DNA of 64,000 nt from Porphyra umbilicalis (GCA_002049455.2 KV918762.1:620001-684000), one strand, 5' to 3'; shown: positions 10,248 to 22,677, numbered from the stretch's first letter. Notes: a model not told the origin generated them from the sequence alone. Program-made: numbers and translations.

Positions 10248-12658
10248 ACACAAAGAAGGGCCGCAGACGAACGGACCCCGTGGCGTGCGAGGTCGAAATG
10301 GGAAAGCACGGAAGGGGCGCCTGGTGCGTCGCGGAAAGTGAGGAGGGGGGGGGAGGGGGGAGGAGCGGTGCGAACAGCGCGCGTGCCCAGAAAGATAGGG
10401 GACGGAAGAAGAAGGGAGGGAGCCCAGCGGTGCGAGCGGAGCACGTGGCTGGCGCGTTGGAGGAGGGGTAACGTCGGACGTGCTCACGGGTGTGGTGGGT
10501 GGACATGAATCGGAAGCAGCGAAACGGGGGTGACGACGGCGGTTACAATCAGCGGGGGGCCCGTGCCGTCTTCCAAATGGCGTGTCCAGCCGACCACTGC
10601 GGACAGACACCCCAGCGCACCCCTCCCTCACTGATGCACGCTGGGATGCCCCACCACCCCCCCAGGCAGCGCCCGTGCGGGCGCCCCTGTCACTGAGGAA
10701 CGGTGGCCGGGCGGCCACCCCCCTCCAAACGGTGCCGATCGCGGCCCCCGCCATCCAGGCGCGATCGTTCAGGCAGCAGGACCCCCTCAGGCTCCTGTCA
10801 TGGCGTCCCAATGGCTGGGGCACAGAGACCGGCTTGATCTCGCCCCACCACGCGCCGCTGTCGACGGCCCGCGCCGCCCTCGCGCCACAGACTCCCTGCA
10901 CGTGGGCCCCCTGGGAGGCCCTACGCAGGCGCAGCACACCTGGGTCGACAGCCCCACCCCTCTCTGATTGTTCAGTGAGCGATGCGTGGGAGCCACGCAG
11001 ACAAAAAAAAATCCACCGCGTTTCCCTCTGTGCAGGCCGTAACCAAAATATCTCGCGAGAGCCGTGGTCCGCTTTCAAGAGGAGTGGTCCATATCGACAA
11101 TTTCTCGTTTCTGAATGATTGTGAAAAATCAAGGCTGATCGTGGGTCCACACGTTGCTCGCTCAAGCGTGCTATCTTTAGCGAAGCTTCTAGTAGGGATT
11201 CATTCGTGTTCTCAACGCTCAGGCAGCCACGTTGTATGGAATGGATGGCCCTAGTCGGATTGATGGTCACCCTCTAGGCCTTTTGATTGGATGGTCCCAT
11301 CTGCACGCCAAATCAAGAATATCCACGTTTCAGCATTCGATGGCTGACGATCGCTCTGGTCCAGATGGACTACACATGCAAGCGATTACAGATTCCGCCA
11401 AAAGCGTTTACAGATGCCTTCAGGGAACCCCCATTGTACAGTATATACTCCACAACAAGGCCTAGAAATGGTCAGCAGCGCGCCTCCTTGCGGCAGTGTC
11501 AGCACTGCCTCTCCGCTCTCTTCCGTCGTCTCGCCATCTTGTCATCTCGCCCTTCCGTCGGGCCTTTCACACCACCACTCCATCGTCATCACCGCCCCGC
11601 CATGCTCTCTCTTCGACGCGCGCGCCGCATCCACTCCTTCTTCGGGCCCGCGCTCCGCATCCGCCCCTTTTTTTGCCCCCCCCCCTCCCCCTTTCTTTGC
11701 GTTCGCGCGCCGCATCTGCCCCTTTCTTTGCCACCCTCCCTCCCCCCATCCGCACGCCATGCAAGTCGCGCTGTACTCACGTTCGTTTTTTTCCTCCATG
11801 CGTTCCACATCCTTCCCCGTCCCCCCCCCGGGCCCCTACCGGAGTGTTCACTCATCTCTTGTTCATTTCTTGAGGCATCTGGCGGCCTCCGCTGTCGACC
11901 TCCCCCTGCGTGTGGCGGCGCGCCGGGTGCTGTGCTTGTTTGCTTTGCAGTCCATTGCTTTATTCTGAGAACTATACGACAAAGATGAAGATATCAAATG
12001 GGGACCGACAATGGGGACGCGACAACTGGAGAAGAGAAAAAGACACAACGACAACTGGGTAAGAAAATAGGGACCCAACGCCATGGTCGTCAGAAGAGCA
12101 AAGGGACAGGACGACTAGCCGCCATTACAGTGACGAAGCTCGGAATTCTATGACAGCATCAAAAAGACACGCTCCCTCAATGTACAACACTTATGCTGAA
12201 TAATACATCACAATGCTAACTACTCTCCATCACCCCAGCAACATGACATTTCACACGAATCAGCTGCTTCACCCATTCTACACATTGTATAGACTGGGCG
12301 CAGCAGCTGGTTCGTGTGACGGGAACCAAATGGGGAAAATGCACACTGAGAACCACTGCACTGCGCAAATTTCCAGCTTGTGGGGGGTGGCGCTCCGGCC
12401 GTGGTGCGGACACTGTCTAGCTCACTCCTTCCTCGGCCGGGACCAGTGCTATGCCTCACAGGCAGTGAATGCTTTCCGTATGTCCGACACGAAACAGCAG
12501 AGCACGACAGGCCGAGAAAATGTGGCCATCCATTGAGTCCGTGGAAGAAGGCCACGGCGCGGCAACAAATGGACAATGCACGTTCTCCTTAGGGACGGAG
12601 ACGTCCGCATCATCCTGGATAGTGCAGAATCTCACCAATTGCTGGATGCTACGGAAGT
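10248..12658. other. intergenic, no gene seen
   Basis: Upstream flank of the Harbinger pseudogene. A C/T-rich and CCCC-rich stretch lies at about 11500-11900. Short frames only; no conserved protein, tRNA or element end was recognised. Confidence 0.4.
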
Positions 12659-12723
12659 GAGGAGCACATTGCATCATTTTTTTCTTCATTAAATGAAGAA
12701 AAAAATGATTCCGTGTGCTCCTC
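12659..12723. repeat. 65-bp near-perfect palindrome
   Basis: Outer arms GAGGAGCACA / TGTGCTCCTC, a 4-base mismatch on each side, then inner arms of 18 bp containing a T7/A7 run around a single central A. It could extrude a cruciform or form an RNA hairpin. It may be a tiny palindromic insertion; no target duplication is obvious. Confidence 0.8.
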
Positions 12724-13190
12724 ATAAAAAGGAAAACTTCCTTCGACGTCGACTGGGAAGAGCACCGTTTACAGTTGGTGGAAACAAAGTGCGAACTGGT
12801 CATTGCTGAAGTTCTCCGAACTGTGTGTCTGAGTTATCGACTGGATTTGCTAAATTTTCACGAGGAGCACGGCGTTTTGCTACCTCGCTGACTTCACGCG
12901 TTTCAGATGGTGTCAGCGCCGATGAGCGCGAAGAAGACGGTCGCCGTCCCGATCGCGACGACGAAGAGGTGGAAACAATCAATCTGACTTAAGGTACAAA
13001 TACTACCGAAACGATAAGTTTTGTTGGAGCATATCCAGCATCCGAGGTCATTCCGCAGCCGGCACCGCACATGGCGCGTGCCACGCCGCCCCGCATGGCG
13101 TGCCACGCTCGACAGGAATGGGGGCTACAGTTGGAAGGTCTTGAGCTAGGCAAAGAGACGATGCTGGCTTAATCACACCTTGAATCACCT

Positions 13191-13473
13191 CTAGTGTCCA
13201 TTTTACTGCTCCCGAGGCTCAAATGAGCCTCACATGAGGCTCCCTCTCATATGGCCTGGAAATGCGGCCTTTTTGGGGTGTCTGGGGCACCCCCTCCGAG
13301 TTTTCGTCGTACACAGCCGCCGAGTTGGCCCATAGGTAAGCGGACTGCGCTGAGTCTAGATCTCTTCTCAGAAAGAGCAGCCGAGGCCGGAACCTGGTCA
13401 CAGAGAGGCATCAAAAATAGGCTCAAATGAGCCTGAGAGGCTCAAATGAGGCGGTCAGTAGAATGGAGACTAG
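13191..13473. mobile_element. small inverted-repeat (MITE-like) element
   Basis: 283 bp with terminal inverted repeats starting CTAGTGTCCATTTTACTG on the left and, reversed, CTAGTCTCCATTCTACTG on the right. It contains the near-palindromes GGCTCAAATGAGCC just inside both ends. No coding capacity. The right terminal CTAG is shared with the next element, so the two abut. Confidence 0.55.
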
Positions 13474-13739
13474 CGTTGCCCAACTGGTATATCATAATTG
13501 GTTAAAACTGGTTTACATTGGGTAAAACTCGGACATCGCTAGTGAACTGGTTTTGGATGCGAAATATCGGTCGAACTGGTTTTTAAGTACGAGAGCGTTG
13601 CTGTCCTGTGACCGGAATTCCCTTCGTTCCTTGGCTTTAAGTGCGGGACCCGATCCAACTTGAGGACCTGTGCACGACCTGAACCGACGACTGGTGTCTT
13701 CGTCTCTCACACATCGCACACGAGTCGTATAACTACGTA

Positions 13740-13870
13740 CCGCACACGAGTCGTGTAACGAGAGGTATAACCAGAGGTATAACCACACCGCACACAAGTC
13801 GTGCAACCACACCGCACACAAGTTGTGCAACCGCACCGCACACATGTCGTGCAATCACACCACTCACGCC
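13740..13870. repeat. 24-bp minisatellite
   Basis: About five units of the form GCACACAAGTCGTGCAACCA, the first two spaced irregularly. Each unit contains a small self-complementary core. It lies within the 1.28-kb element. Confidence 0.7.
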
Positions 13871-14134
13871 CGCACAGGAAAGGGACGGTCACGTACGCAG
13901 CACGCAACCACGCGGGAAGAGTGAAGGTCCATGTACCTAGCATGTATGTACCTAGCAGCCTCGAGTAGATCTGGGAAAGAAAAGCAACGACGAGGACCAT
14001 TGCACACGCCAAAAACATATCATGCACACAGAAGCAGAAGAGAAGGAAGCGCCGCGCAGAGGAGACAGATGCTCGTGTCAGACGTGCTGTGCGCAAACAC
14101 AGAACGCACGCACACTGCCCTCCTCAGTTAAAGA

Positions 14135-14240
14135 CTCTACTGACTCTCCCACTGACTCCTCTGACTTTCCAACTGACTCCACTGACTCCATTGACTCTGC
14201 AACTGACTCCACTGACTCTCCGACTGACTCCACTGACCAT
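14135..14240. repeat. CTGACTCCA-type simple repeat
   Basis: About nine imperfect short units of the form CTGACTCCA or CTGACTCTC. No coding significance is apparent. Confidence 0.7.
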
Positions 14241-14988
14241 CATACATACTGGCAGTTCGACAGACGTCCACAATATCACCTACAGACATATCATTCACAG
14301 ATACACACCAGCATCTCCCCGTGTATCATGCCATGTGGGTCGACATGACGACGAGGGAAGATGTCACTGCCCAAAGCGGTGCAGTAGACGGATGCCTAGG
14401 ACAAGTCCAAGGCCAGCGTTGGTGCAGCACATGGCACCAAGGCGCCAATCGACGACAGAGCGTTCGGCGGGTGGGCGAGGAGGGAGGTAGAACTGCAACG
14501 GGCTCGCAAGGTGTGGCACTGAGAGCGACAGAGAAAATGGAACATGAAAGGGGGAGGGGGAGGAGTGTGGTGCAAGCGTCGGCAGGGACTGGGAGACCGA
14601 ATCGTCCTCGCCCGGGATGAGCCGCAGACCCCCAGTCTCATGTGCGGCTGGCGCTCGGCCGTGGTCCACCAACTAGTTTAAAAACTGGTTATTGGCCACT
14701 GAACACATTGGATGAACTTGTTCGGCCCCGCGAACCAATTGGGCAACCCTAGAATCACCTCAGCGGTCTCCAGCAAGCATTGAAGAAACGGCCTCGCCGG
14801 ACTGGATGGCCGCGTGTCACCGCTCGCTCCGGACTCAAAAGCCCATCCAAACCCATCGCCTCTGGGAAATGGGAGGGCGCCCAAAAGCGCCCATCCACGA
14901 TGGGATTGGATGTGGGATGGGGATGGATGGAGGTGAATGGGGCAGTCGGCGGGCCACGACGATACAGTCATTATTCGGTTAAATCCGT

Positions 14989-15019
14989 CCCGGTTATATC
15001 CACAGTGGATATAACCGGG
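14989..15019. repeat. 31-bp perfect palindrome next to the left TIR
   Basis: Two 15-bp arms starting CCCGGTTATATCCAC around one central A. It repeats the inner TIR motif in both orientations, so the left end has three copies of the likely transposase-binding motif. Confidence 0.85.
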
Positions 15020-15289
15020 CCGAAGAACGCACCACAGGCGCCGAGAGAACGGGGAATGTGGACTGCAAACGCATTTATGATCCACCTTTTGAATTTCTTC
15101 TAAGACCGGATCAACTGACACAAATCCATGGATGACTATATAACCCCTTCCCTTGGCGGTCGGATCAGAGCCGATCGACCACCGGTGCGCGCCTTGTCAC
15201 GGGCGATCCGCCCCCACTTTGCGCACCTCCGCTCCTCTTCCTACCCCCGCAACCACACCAACCGCACCTACCGCACTGTTCACATCACC

Positions 15290-16909
15290 ATGACGCTCGC
15301 AAAAGCCATTGACGCCGCCGCTGCGGCTGCTGAGGCTGTGTTGGCCGAGAGCAGCCAGGCGTTGGCAGCGGAGCACGGGGAGAGTCTACGTGCGGCTGCT
15401 CGGGCCGCCGCTGTGACGGCGAATGCTGTTTTGTCGTCACCCCCTGCTGCACGCGCTCCGGCTCGACATGTTGGAGGCGCGCGTCGGCGCCGTACGCCGA
15501 TGTCTGTGGACACAACGGTGCGCGTCATTGGCTGGCATGCAGCGGGGAAGAGCATCGACTCCATTAGCCGAAAGCTGAACCAGCAGTATGACCGCAGCGG
15601 GCTCTACAAGATCATCAAACAGAAGGACGCCCTGCTGGCCTGAGCCGCCGAAGGAGCGGCGGGCCGCGGTCTCACTTCCAAGACAAGCAACTACCCGGAC
15701 GTCGACATGAAGCTCCTAGAGTGGTTCCTGGCCGTGCGCGCGAGGGGCCGGAAGCGTGTGCCGCTGTCACTTGCCATCCTCCGGGCGAAGACCGTACAGA
15801 TTGCGGAGCACCTCGGTGTTACGGACTTCGCGGCGTCCAACGGCTTCATCCAGCGGTGGGCGCGGCGTCACGGCCTTTCGAACGTCGCGCTACATGAGTG
15901 CGGCGCGTCCGCCAATGTGGAGGAGGCGGCGGCGCGCATGGCTGCCATCTGGCAGCAACTGGAGAGCGTCGACTTGGACCTGATCTACAATGTGGACGAG
16001 ACCGGGCTACTATATCGGGGCCTACCATCGAGATCATACGGGCCTTCGGAGGAGCATCGAACGGCTCGGGGGTCTAAGGCGATAAAGAGCAAGGACCGCG
16101 TCACTCTCACGCTGTGCTGCAACTCTACTGGCTCCCACAAGCTGCCGGTGACGATGATTGGCAAGGCGGTGCAGCCGATGTGCTTCGCAGGCGAGGGCAA
16201 TGAGTGTCCCCTGCCCTACTTCTCGCAGAAGTCGGCCTGGACGGACGCGTCGGTCTTCAAGCGCTGGTTCGATGAAGTGTTCGTCCCAGCGGTGCGGGCG
16301 CGCACGAGACACCAAGTGTACCTGATCATAGACAACCTGGGCTGCCACAGCTCCATCGCCAACCCGAAAGTCACCATCATTGAGCTTCCGCTCAACACGA
16401 CAGCTGTTTTCCAGCCGCTGGACGCTGGCATCATCGCGACGCTGAAGATCCGATACAAGAAGCGGCTGCTGCACCGAGTCGTCTCCAACCTCGACGCCCT
16501 GCTGTCGAACGGAGCGCGCGACCCTCGAGTACCGGGGGGAGGGGGTCTCGAAGACGGGGGACATGCTCATCTCCTCGACGCGGCCAAGTTCATCCTGGAG
16601 GAGTGGAACGAGATGCCGCCCGAGCAGATTGTCCGCTGCTGGCTGAAGGCGGACTGCCTGCCCACCGAGGCCAACGCTGAGCTGAGGCGCCAGCTGGGTG
16701 ACATTCTGCCTGTCGCCGACAGCGAGCACATGGACGTGTCTTCTCTGGTGGCCATGATGGCCAACACGACGCTGGAGCACGAGTTTGAGGGCGTGAGCGG
16801 TCCGGACCAGGCGCAGGCGATGCGTCGCTGGCCGGTCGCTGAGACCGATGTTGAGGCCATCGATCAGACGGTTGACATGGTCCTGGCTGGGGCGGACGAT
16901 GACGAGTGA
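15290..16909 (+). pseudogene. Tigger-like DDE transposase, one in-frame stop
   Basis: ATG at 15290, end at 16909, about 540 codons with one TGA at 15641 in an otherwise unbroken frame. The order is an Ala-rich N-terminus, a helix-turn-helix region (TTVRVIGWHAAGKSIDSISR), a CENP-B-like second DNA-binding region before residue 200, and then a DDE_1 domain. NVDETGLLYR holds the first Asp, VYLIIDNLGCHSS the second and VFQPLDAGIIATLK the third, so all catalytic residues are present. The C-terminus is acidic. If the TGA is ignored the length suits Tigger transposases. Alternatively, translation could restart at the ATG at 15707, which would lose the DNA-binding region. Probably inactive. Confidence 0.9.
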
Positions 16910-17148
16910 TGGGGCATGGGGGAGGGATACGAGTGACGTTGACGCGCTATCAGGTTCTGCTAAGGCAAATAAATCTTGCATTTCATCCCGTCTGAGAACC
17001 CCATAAACGCTGCCTTCCATACTTCTTTTGCTGCCGAGTAGTATTGAAACACCTCATTGCAGCCGATCGCGAAGTCTCTCAAGGCGCTGATAACTTTTGT
17101 CAGCAACTGTAAAAAAAAATGGCGATGGATATAACCGAATAATGACTG

Positions 17149-18140
17149 TACCTGTATAAAGCAGCCCCGGCAGCAACTGCTGACGTGCAACGAACCGGAA
17201 GGGCTGAATCAGATGAGGTGCCCCCTATCATAGGGGCCGCAATGATTGCGGCAAGGGAGGGAGCGGTCCCGCAGCATTTTCGTTTGTGAACAGTCCTCGG
17301 CTGGGATCTCCTGACGCGACAGGCCACCACAGCGCAGCGGAATGACGGGGGGCTGTCCGCGAGGCAGATGTGGAGGGATGGGTTGCTGTGAAGGTTGACA
17401 GTGATGCGTTGATCGCGGCGACGGATGACAGTAGAGGCAACAATTGCATCGGGCAATTGATCGATGCGTGCATCCGACCGGGCTGGGTCTTGCATTGCTC
17501 ATCAGGAGCGATCCCGATTAAACGTGAGGCGGTGCCTGCGCCTTGAAGAACACGGCCCCAGGCGACCAAGATGTCCTGCTCTGGAAGGCCACACCTCGCG
17601 ACAATGCACGTCCAATGACTTGGGAAGACACGGCAAGCAGAGAGGGGGGTGAGGCCGATGTGTTTTGTGTCCAGACACCATTGACATGCGCACAACCACA
17701 CGGCAGTGCAATACGATGTGGATGGCGACGGAGGGTGGCCAGCGCGACTGCACCAAGCGACCACCCCAGCTGCCACCCAATCGTAAGCTGTAGCAGGACG
17801 CTTCCTCAGCGACATCCAGTACAGGACGCATGCGTACCCAACACGTGGTAGAGCTTCCCGCCGCCACTTCGAAGCCGCCCAGTCGAATGCCGTCGCTGGG
17901 CGGTCCGAGGTCCACCACTGCCGCCAAACCGATTGCTTTTTCCCGTTCCTCGTCGTGGCCCGGAGCCCCGCAGGTCCCCACACCGGCACCCCCCCCACCG
18001 CTAAAGCGGCGGCCACGCCCGCGCGGAGCCTCGCGCCGAGCCCAGTCCCCTAAGCGCCACGCCCGCCGTCGCCCCTCCTTTTCGTCCACTCGCACGTCCA
18101 CCGCCTGCCCCATCCTCCCCCCCCTACGCCGACGCCCGTC
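17149..18140. other. intergenic, no gene seen
   Basis: Downstream flank of the Tigger element. A reverse frame continues through this segment from the Ala-rich candidate to its right, but composition and lack of motifs do not support coding here. Confidence 0.35.
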
Positions 18141-19153
18141 ACAACCCCCCTCCCCCCCAGGCGTCGCCCCCCCCCCTCCCCCACCCCACTCGGCGGCGGC
18201 GGCCTCCACCACTGCCGCGGGCGAGCCAAAGCCCGCCGCCGCCCAGCCGTCGACCATGGCACGCGCCGCATCGCGCCACGCGCGCGCGTCGGCCAAATCC
18301 CCCACCAGCCCCGCGACGAGCGCGTCGGCGCCCTCGGCCGCTGCCTCGGTCGCCTGCTGACGGTCCGCCGCCGCCGCCGCCACGGGCAGTAGTAGCGCCG
18401 CGCGCAGCGCCGCAGCCGCGTCGACACCGTCGGACAAGCCCGCGACCGTCCCCGGGCGGCCGGGGTGGCCCGCCGCCGCCGCTGCCGCGGCCGACAGCGG
18501 CGCCGGCGCCGCCGCCGGCGTGGGCGCCGGCGCCGCCGCCGGCGTGGCGGCGGCGGCAGTGGCGCCCCCCAACCACGCCGGCCGCACGATCGACGCGTAC
18601 AAGCCCGCCACGCGCGGCGTACACACCGCCAGCGTATCGGCGAGCAGCTCCGCCGCCGCCGCCGCCGCCACCGCCTCGGCCTCATTAAGCCGCCCCGTGC
18701 CCGCGGCGAGCGCCTCGGCCGCTGCGCGCCCGTAGGCGGCGGCGCCGCCCAACTGCAACGACGCGCGATCGACGGCGGCCCAGGTGGCGGCCACCTCCTC
18801 CCCGACCGCCGCCACCGCCGCGGCCACGGCGCGGCCGCGGTCGAGCCGCGTCGCCGCCGCGGCGGTGGCGGTGGCGGCGCGGCCGAGCGCCGCACGGCTC
18901 GCCGCCGCCGCGTCGCGCACGCGCAGCGGCGCGCCGCTGTTGGGGGGGGGAGGGAAGGAGGGGGCCCGCCCGCCGACGCGGTCGGTCGGCGCCGTGACCG
19001 CGGCGTGGCGGTCGTGGGGGGGGCAGGGGGGTGTAGACACGACGCGCGGCGGCCGAGGCGGGGGGATGCGGGTGCGCCGGCGATGGGGACCCACGCGGCC
19101 GGGACCACGGCCGAGGGGGTGGGGGGCGCCATGCCGGCCGACGGCGGCTGCAT
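18141..19153 (-). CDS. possible Ala-rich host protein with transit-like N-terminus
   Basis: A candidate start is the ATG at 19153 (MQPPSAGMAPPTPS..., Pro/Ala/Ser/Arg-rich, transit-peptide-like). After a C/G run at about 18942-18951 a different reverse frame carries an Ala-rich, plausibly helical stretch of about 260 residues (e.g. AAVDRASLQLGGAAAYGR, RVAGLYASIVRPAWLGG, GADALVAGLVGDLADARAW). The frame change could be a homopolymer error or an intron: the C-rich tract ending in AACAG just before the Ala-rich part makes a good acceptor. No family recognised and the C-terminal end is uncertain. Composition alone keeps long frames open here, so it may be spurious. Confidence 0.35.
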
Positions 19154-20150
19154 TGTCTGGAACGGGGCAGAGGGGGGAGTGGATGGAGGGAGGGAGAGGG
19201 GCAGCGGCGCAGGGGCGGGAAGGTGAGAATGGGGGGAGGGAGAACAAGAGCGAGTGACACAGGGGAGAAGGCGACTCGTCACGGACTGGGGCACGCCCGA
19301 CCCGCCAGTCTAAAGCTCCGGGCGGCGCGCCGCCGACCTCGCCGCCGCCACCACCACCGCCGCCTTGACCCGGGCGACGCTGCCGGCGAGGCCACCGACG
19401 GCGCGCGCGACCTCCCGCCCCCCCTTCGGCACGGGCCCCGCCGCCGTGGCTGCCGCCACGCAGCCGTGCCAAAGGCCGCAAGAGGCGGCCGTGGAGTTTG
19501 AACCCGCGGGGGTGGAAGCGGAAACGTCAGCCGGCAGTCGCGCTCCCGGCCAACGTAGCAGAGGGGGCGGGGGAGGGGGCGTCCCCCGCCGTCACTCCTC
19601 CCCCGCGCGTGTCGCCACTCCCCCGAGCGGGCGCCCCGCCCCCACGCGGCTGCGTGGAGCCGCGGGGTGGCGGCCACCCAACGGCCGCCGTGGGCGGACG
19701 GCCCGCGCATACGGTGACGGCTGGCTGGCCGCCGCGGCGGGCGGGCGACGACGGGCGCGAGGGAGGCACCTCCCTCCACCGAGCCGACAGTTGCCGCACC
19801 GACACACGATGCAAGACGCCTGTCAAAGATCTTGCGTGTTCGAATGGTCCTGTCGGAGAGGCGTGGACTTGTTTCTTTGGAAACTTTGAACTGGAGAGTA
19901 TTTGTATATTTGAACGGTGAGCTTGTTGTTGAGATTATCGAACTACGGCACCACTCCTTGCGTTCTGCAATCGGTTCCCAGCTGTAAGGCAGCCTTCTGG
20001 TGATGCTATTTACACGAGCGAATTCGGACAGACACCGAAGAAGTATTCCAGGCACGTACGTGCAATACCCTGGCCTTCAGGGCGGTGGCGCGCTCGGCGA
20101 CGCATAGATGCCGGGTAAGCCGGCCGGCTCCATGGCCGCGAGCACGCACG
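19154..20150. other. GC-rich intergenic stretch, no gene seen
   Basis: Arg/Ala/Pro-rich frames on both strands without motifs. The last 110 bases (about 20040-20150) match, reversed, the short repeat copy at 35936-36060. Confidence 0.4.
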
Positions 20151-20746
20151 GGGGCACGTGCAGCCACGTTGCCGTGGCGGGGGGGGCGTGGGGCGGGGAA
20201 AGGGGTGCCGCCGCCGCCGCCGCGGCGGCGGCGGCCCGCCCGCGTGGTGCAACGCCTACGGGTGGGGCCGTCACCCCGCCGCGCAGCGCACCTGCGCGCG
20301 GCCGACAAGGCGCACGGACGGGTGGATGGGATCGACCACCGCGCGACGGGGCGCCTCTAACCGTGCCGCAAGATGGCGTTAAAATCCGCCGACGTGCCGC
20401 AGCAACAGAAGCCGGCGCGCAAGCACGATCACCCGCGGGTCATCGCGGGCGCGTCGAACCCCGGAAGTCGCTGCACGCGGTCGCCGCGCGCAACTCGGGG
20501 CGGTGGGGGGGGCAGGGGGGCAGGCGCCGTCTGGGCCCTGTGACCCTTGTGGCAGGACAGTTCTTCTCAGTCGCGTAACTCTATTCGCTTTTAGGGTCAT
20601 CGCGACCCTTCCAACGCTGGCACGCCCTCAAATCCCTGAGGACACGAATGCAGACTGCCACCTCTGAAACGGAGAGCAATTCCCTTGATCTAAGTATATA
20701 TGTGCATCACTACACTTTGAGAGCACCCTGTCCTAAAGGCCCGGGA
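20151..20746 (+). repeat. dispersed repeat R1, copy 1
   Basis: About 600 bp, repeated in inverted orientation at 34151-34754. Shared blocks include GAGCACCCTGTCCTAAAGG at one end and GGCAGACTGCCACCT-like sequence in the middle. GC-rich at its left end, ordinary composition at its right. No coding potential recognised; the nature of the element is unknown. Confidence 0.8.
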
Positions 20747-22204
20747 ACGAATGGGCCAATCACAGCCTCAGACGGAAACAGCTCTGATAGGAAAGTTTGA
20801 CCAGCGGTCGCCGGACTTGGCCATGTTTGAAGTGTATCTTACCCATTAATGCCAGTCGCTTCGAGCCGTTTTCAACCCCGACGAAGAAGGACTCAGACAG
20901 AACAAAAGAGAAACTGCTCGGTATCGGCATGTACCATCAAGTCGGTTCTCCAGAACAGGAACCGGATAGCGAAGCTTCTTTCACATCATGAGAGTTCTTT
21001 GAAGGCACTGCATGCAACGGTATGAAGAATTTTAGCCTCCGGCTGAAACTTTGTCATTCCAAAAAGTCATGGAGGCATGCAGCAAAGAAAGGGACTGTCT
21101 GACGACCAGCGTCTGGCGACGGCGCTGATTCTCACATTCTCTCCGGTGAAAGGGCTAGCCGGAAGTCAATTCGGTCAAACAATCGCGGACGGGTGGCGGC
21201 GCTGGTCCCACTGGGTGCTAGGAGTGGGATGTCGAGGTGTCCTGCAACTGCCCTGAAGCGCCACCATGCTTACCTAGATGGCACGTGAACAACGATAACG
21301 ATGGGGCCGAGGTTGCAGTCTCCACTTTTATTGGTCTTCTTCAGTATCCATACTGATTGCGGCCCGTTTTCAGTACCCATTTCGTTCGTGCTTCACGGAC
21401 AGTGCGGTGGGGCCTAGGGCGCCGACAACAAGATGGTGAGACATCGGCATATGAGACGTAGGCAGCAGCAAGGTACTTAAAAAAAGGAGGGACAGGAACA
21501 GAAGTGTGAAGAAAACAACAAGAAACAGCCATGGGATATGTTTGTGGAGCATGGGGGAGATGGGAGGATGACCCTACCGGTCCAAGATCATAGACGCGTG
21601 GAGAAAATCAATGGCGCGGGACGGAATACACACGATGACACACAAATCGCTCGAAAAGATACCTGTCCATGCGGGTGGGGTGGGTAGGGGCCCGGGACGG
21701 GGGGGGTGGGGGAGGAGAGTTGCTGCGACGCGGCACTAGCAGATGTCGACGGCTGATCGTGCTGGTGGCGGATGGGGTGGTGAGGGGAATGCCCGAGGAC
21801 TGGCCGATGTCTCGACGGCATTCCCTATCGACGGTTGAGATACGATGGCCAACAGAGGGCAACGAAAAGCGAGATTTCTATGGCCGTACATGCTTGCATT
21901 CCAGCCGTACAGTGATATAGAGCGTCTCTCAAGTTTTCGAAAGATGAGCCATGGCTCCCTGACAACCATGTACTAGCCAATTGTGTCTATCGTTTTGTGC
22001 CTCACGCAGAGAAATGGAGACTCTGAACACCTAACTCCCAAACCGTCGGTCCGCACCATCCCGGACGCTCATGCTGTCCCGAATTTCTCCTCCCTCTGCT
22101 CCCCGCGCGTCAGAGAACGCACCGATAGCCACGCCTATAATGACCCAATCCGCACCGGCGGAGCCGGTTGGCAAATGATCTGGCATCGAGCCCGTGTTGG
22201 CTAG
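20747..22204. other. intergenic, no gene seen
   Basis: Ordinary composition, only short frames. A G-rich stretch lies at about 21670-21715. No RNA gene or element end recognised. Confidence 0.4.
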
Positions 22205-22677
22205 TGAAGTACTACGCCAGAGCCGTTGTACTCGTGGCTGTGGGCGCTGGTGCGCGGAAGCCGGGTGGCCGGTGGTGTCTCGCCTTTGTGGCGTGCTGCT
22301 GCAGCTTGTGAGCGCCCGCGGCGCACGTGTCCGGGTGAGCTCGTCGGATTGTCCGGTACTGACAGCGGAGCGTGTCAATCCAGATTGGGTAGTGTCATGC
22401 ATTGGAGGGAATTATCTGCACCGTAGGTATTTGGCAGCGCGGGACCGGGCCAACTAGTGGCTCCGGTCCCCGCGCAGCGGTTTCCGCCCTTTAAGGACGA
22501 AGGGCGACGACGGTGGGAGGCACCATCGTCGCCGGCAAGTAAACCGTGCCTGTTTGTCTTGGCGTTTCCGTCGTCCTGACTTCCTGGACCTCGAGTCCCA
22601 TAGCGAGTGACGCTCGAGCGGCAAGGACGGCCGGTACTTCCCTCCTCTTCGAGGTGATCGAGATTCATTGTACTACA
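22205..22677 (+). repeat. LTR of family B (TGTAGTAC), 5' type
   Basis: 473 bp, starts TGAAGTACTACGCC (consensus TGTAGTAC) and ends TTGTACTACA, giving inverted TG...CA ends. It is directly followed by a primer-binding-like site, so this is a 5' LTR. It is about 90% similar by eye to the interrupted LTR at 47502-63560 and shares the hairpin (22506-22530) with family A. Confidence 0.85.

Larger units (their letters stand above)
13474..14748. mobile_element. 1.28-kb non-autonomous inverted-repeat element
   Basis: Termini CGTTGCCCAACTGGT and, reversed, GGTTGCCCAATTGGT, flanked on both sides by CTAG (13470-13473 and 14749-14752), a possible 4-bp target duplication. The interior holds a 24-bp minisatellite, a CTGACTCCA-type simple repeat and no transposase. 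The repeated AACTGGTTT motifs near both ends may be transposase-binding sites. Confidence 0.55.
14965..17148 (+). mobile_element. pogo/Tigger-type DNA transposon, complete
   Basis: 2184 bp. Terminal inverted repeats begin CAGTCATTATTCGGTTA at both ends and are flanked by TA (14963-14964 and 17149-17150), the usual pogo/Tc1-mariner target duplication. Inside lies one DDE transposase frame with a single in-frame stop. The internal motif CGGTTATATCC of the TIR is repeated in a palindrome just inside the left end. Confidence 0.92.

Noticed and set aside
13740-13870. CRISPR-like array
   Set aside because: Units are contiguous 24-bp tandem repeats without unique spacers, in a eukaryotic transposon.
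17502-19481. A single 659-codon minus-strand protein
   Set aside because: Only the Ala-rich middle looks coding. The ends are composition-driven, and the 3' end runs into ordinary intergenic sequence.
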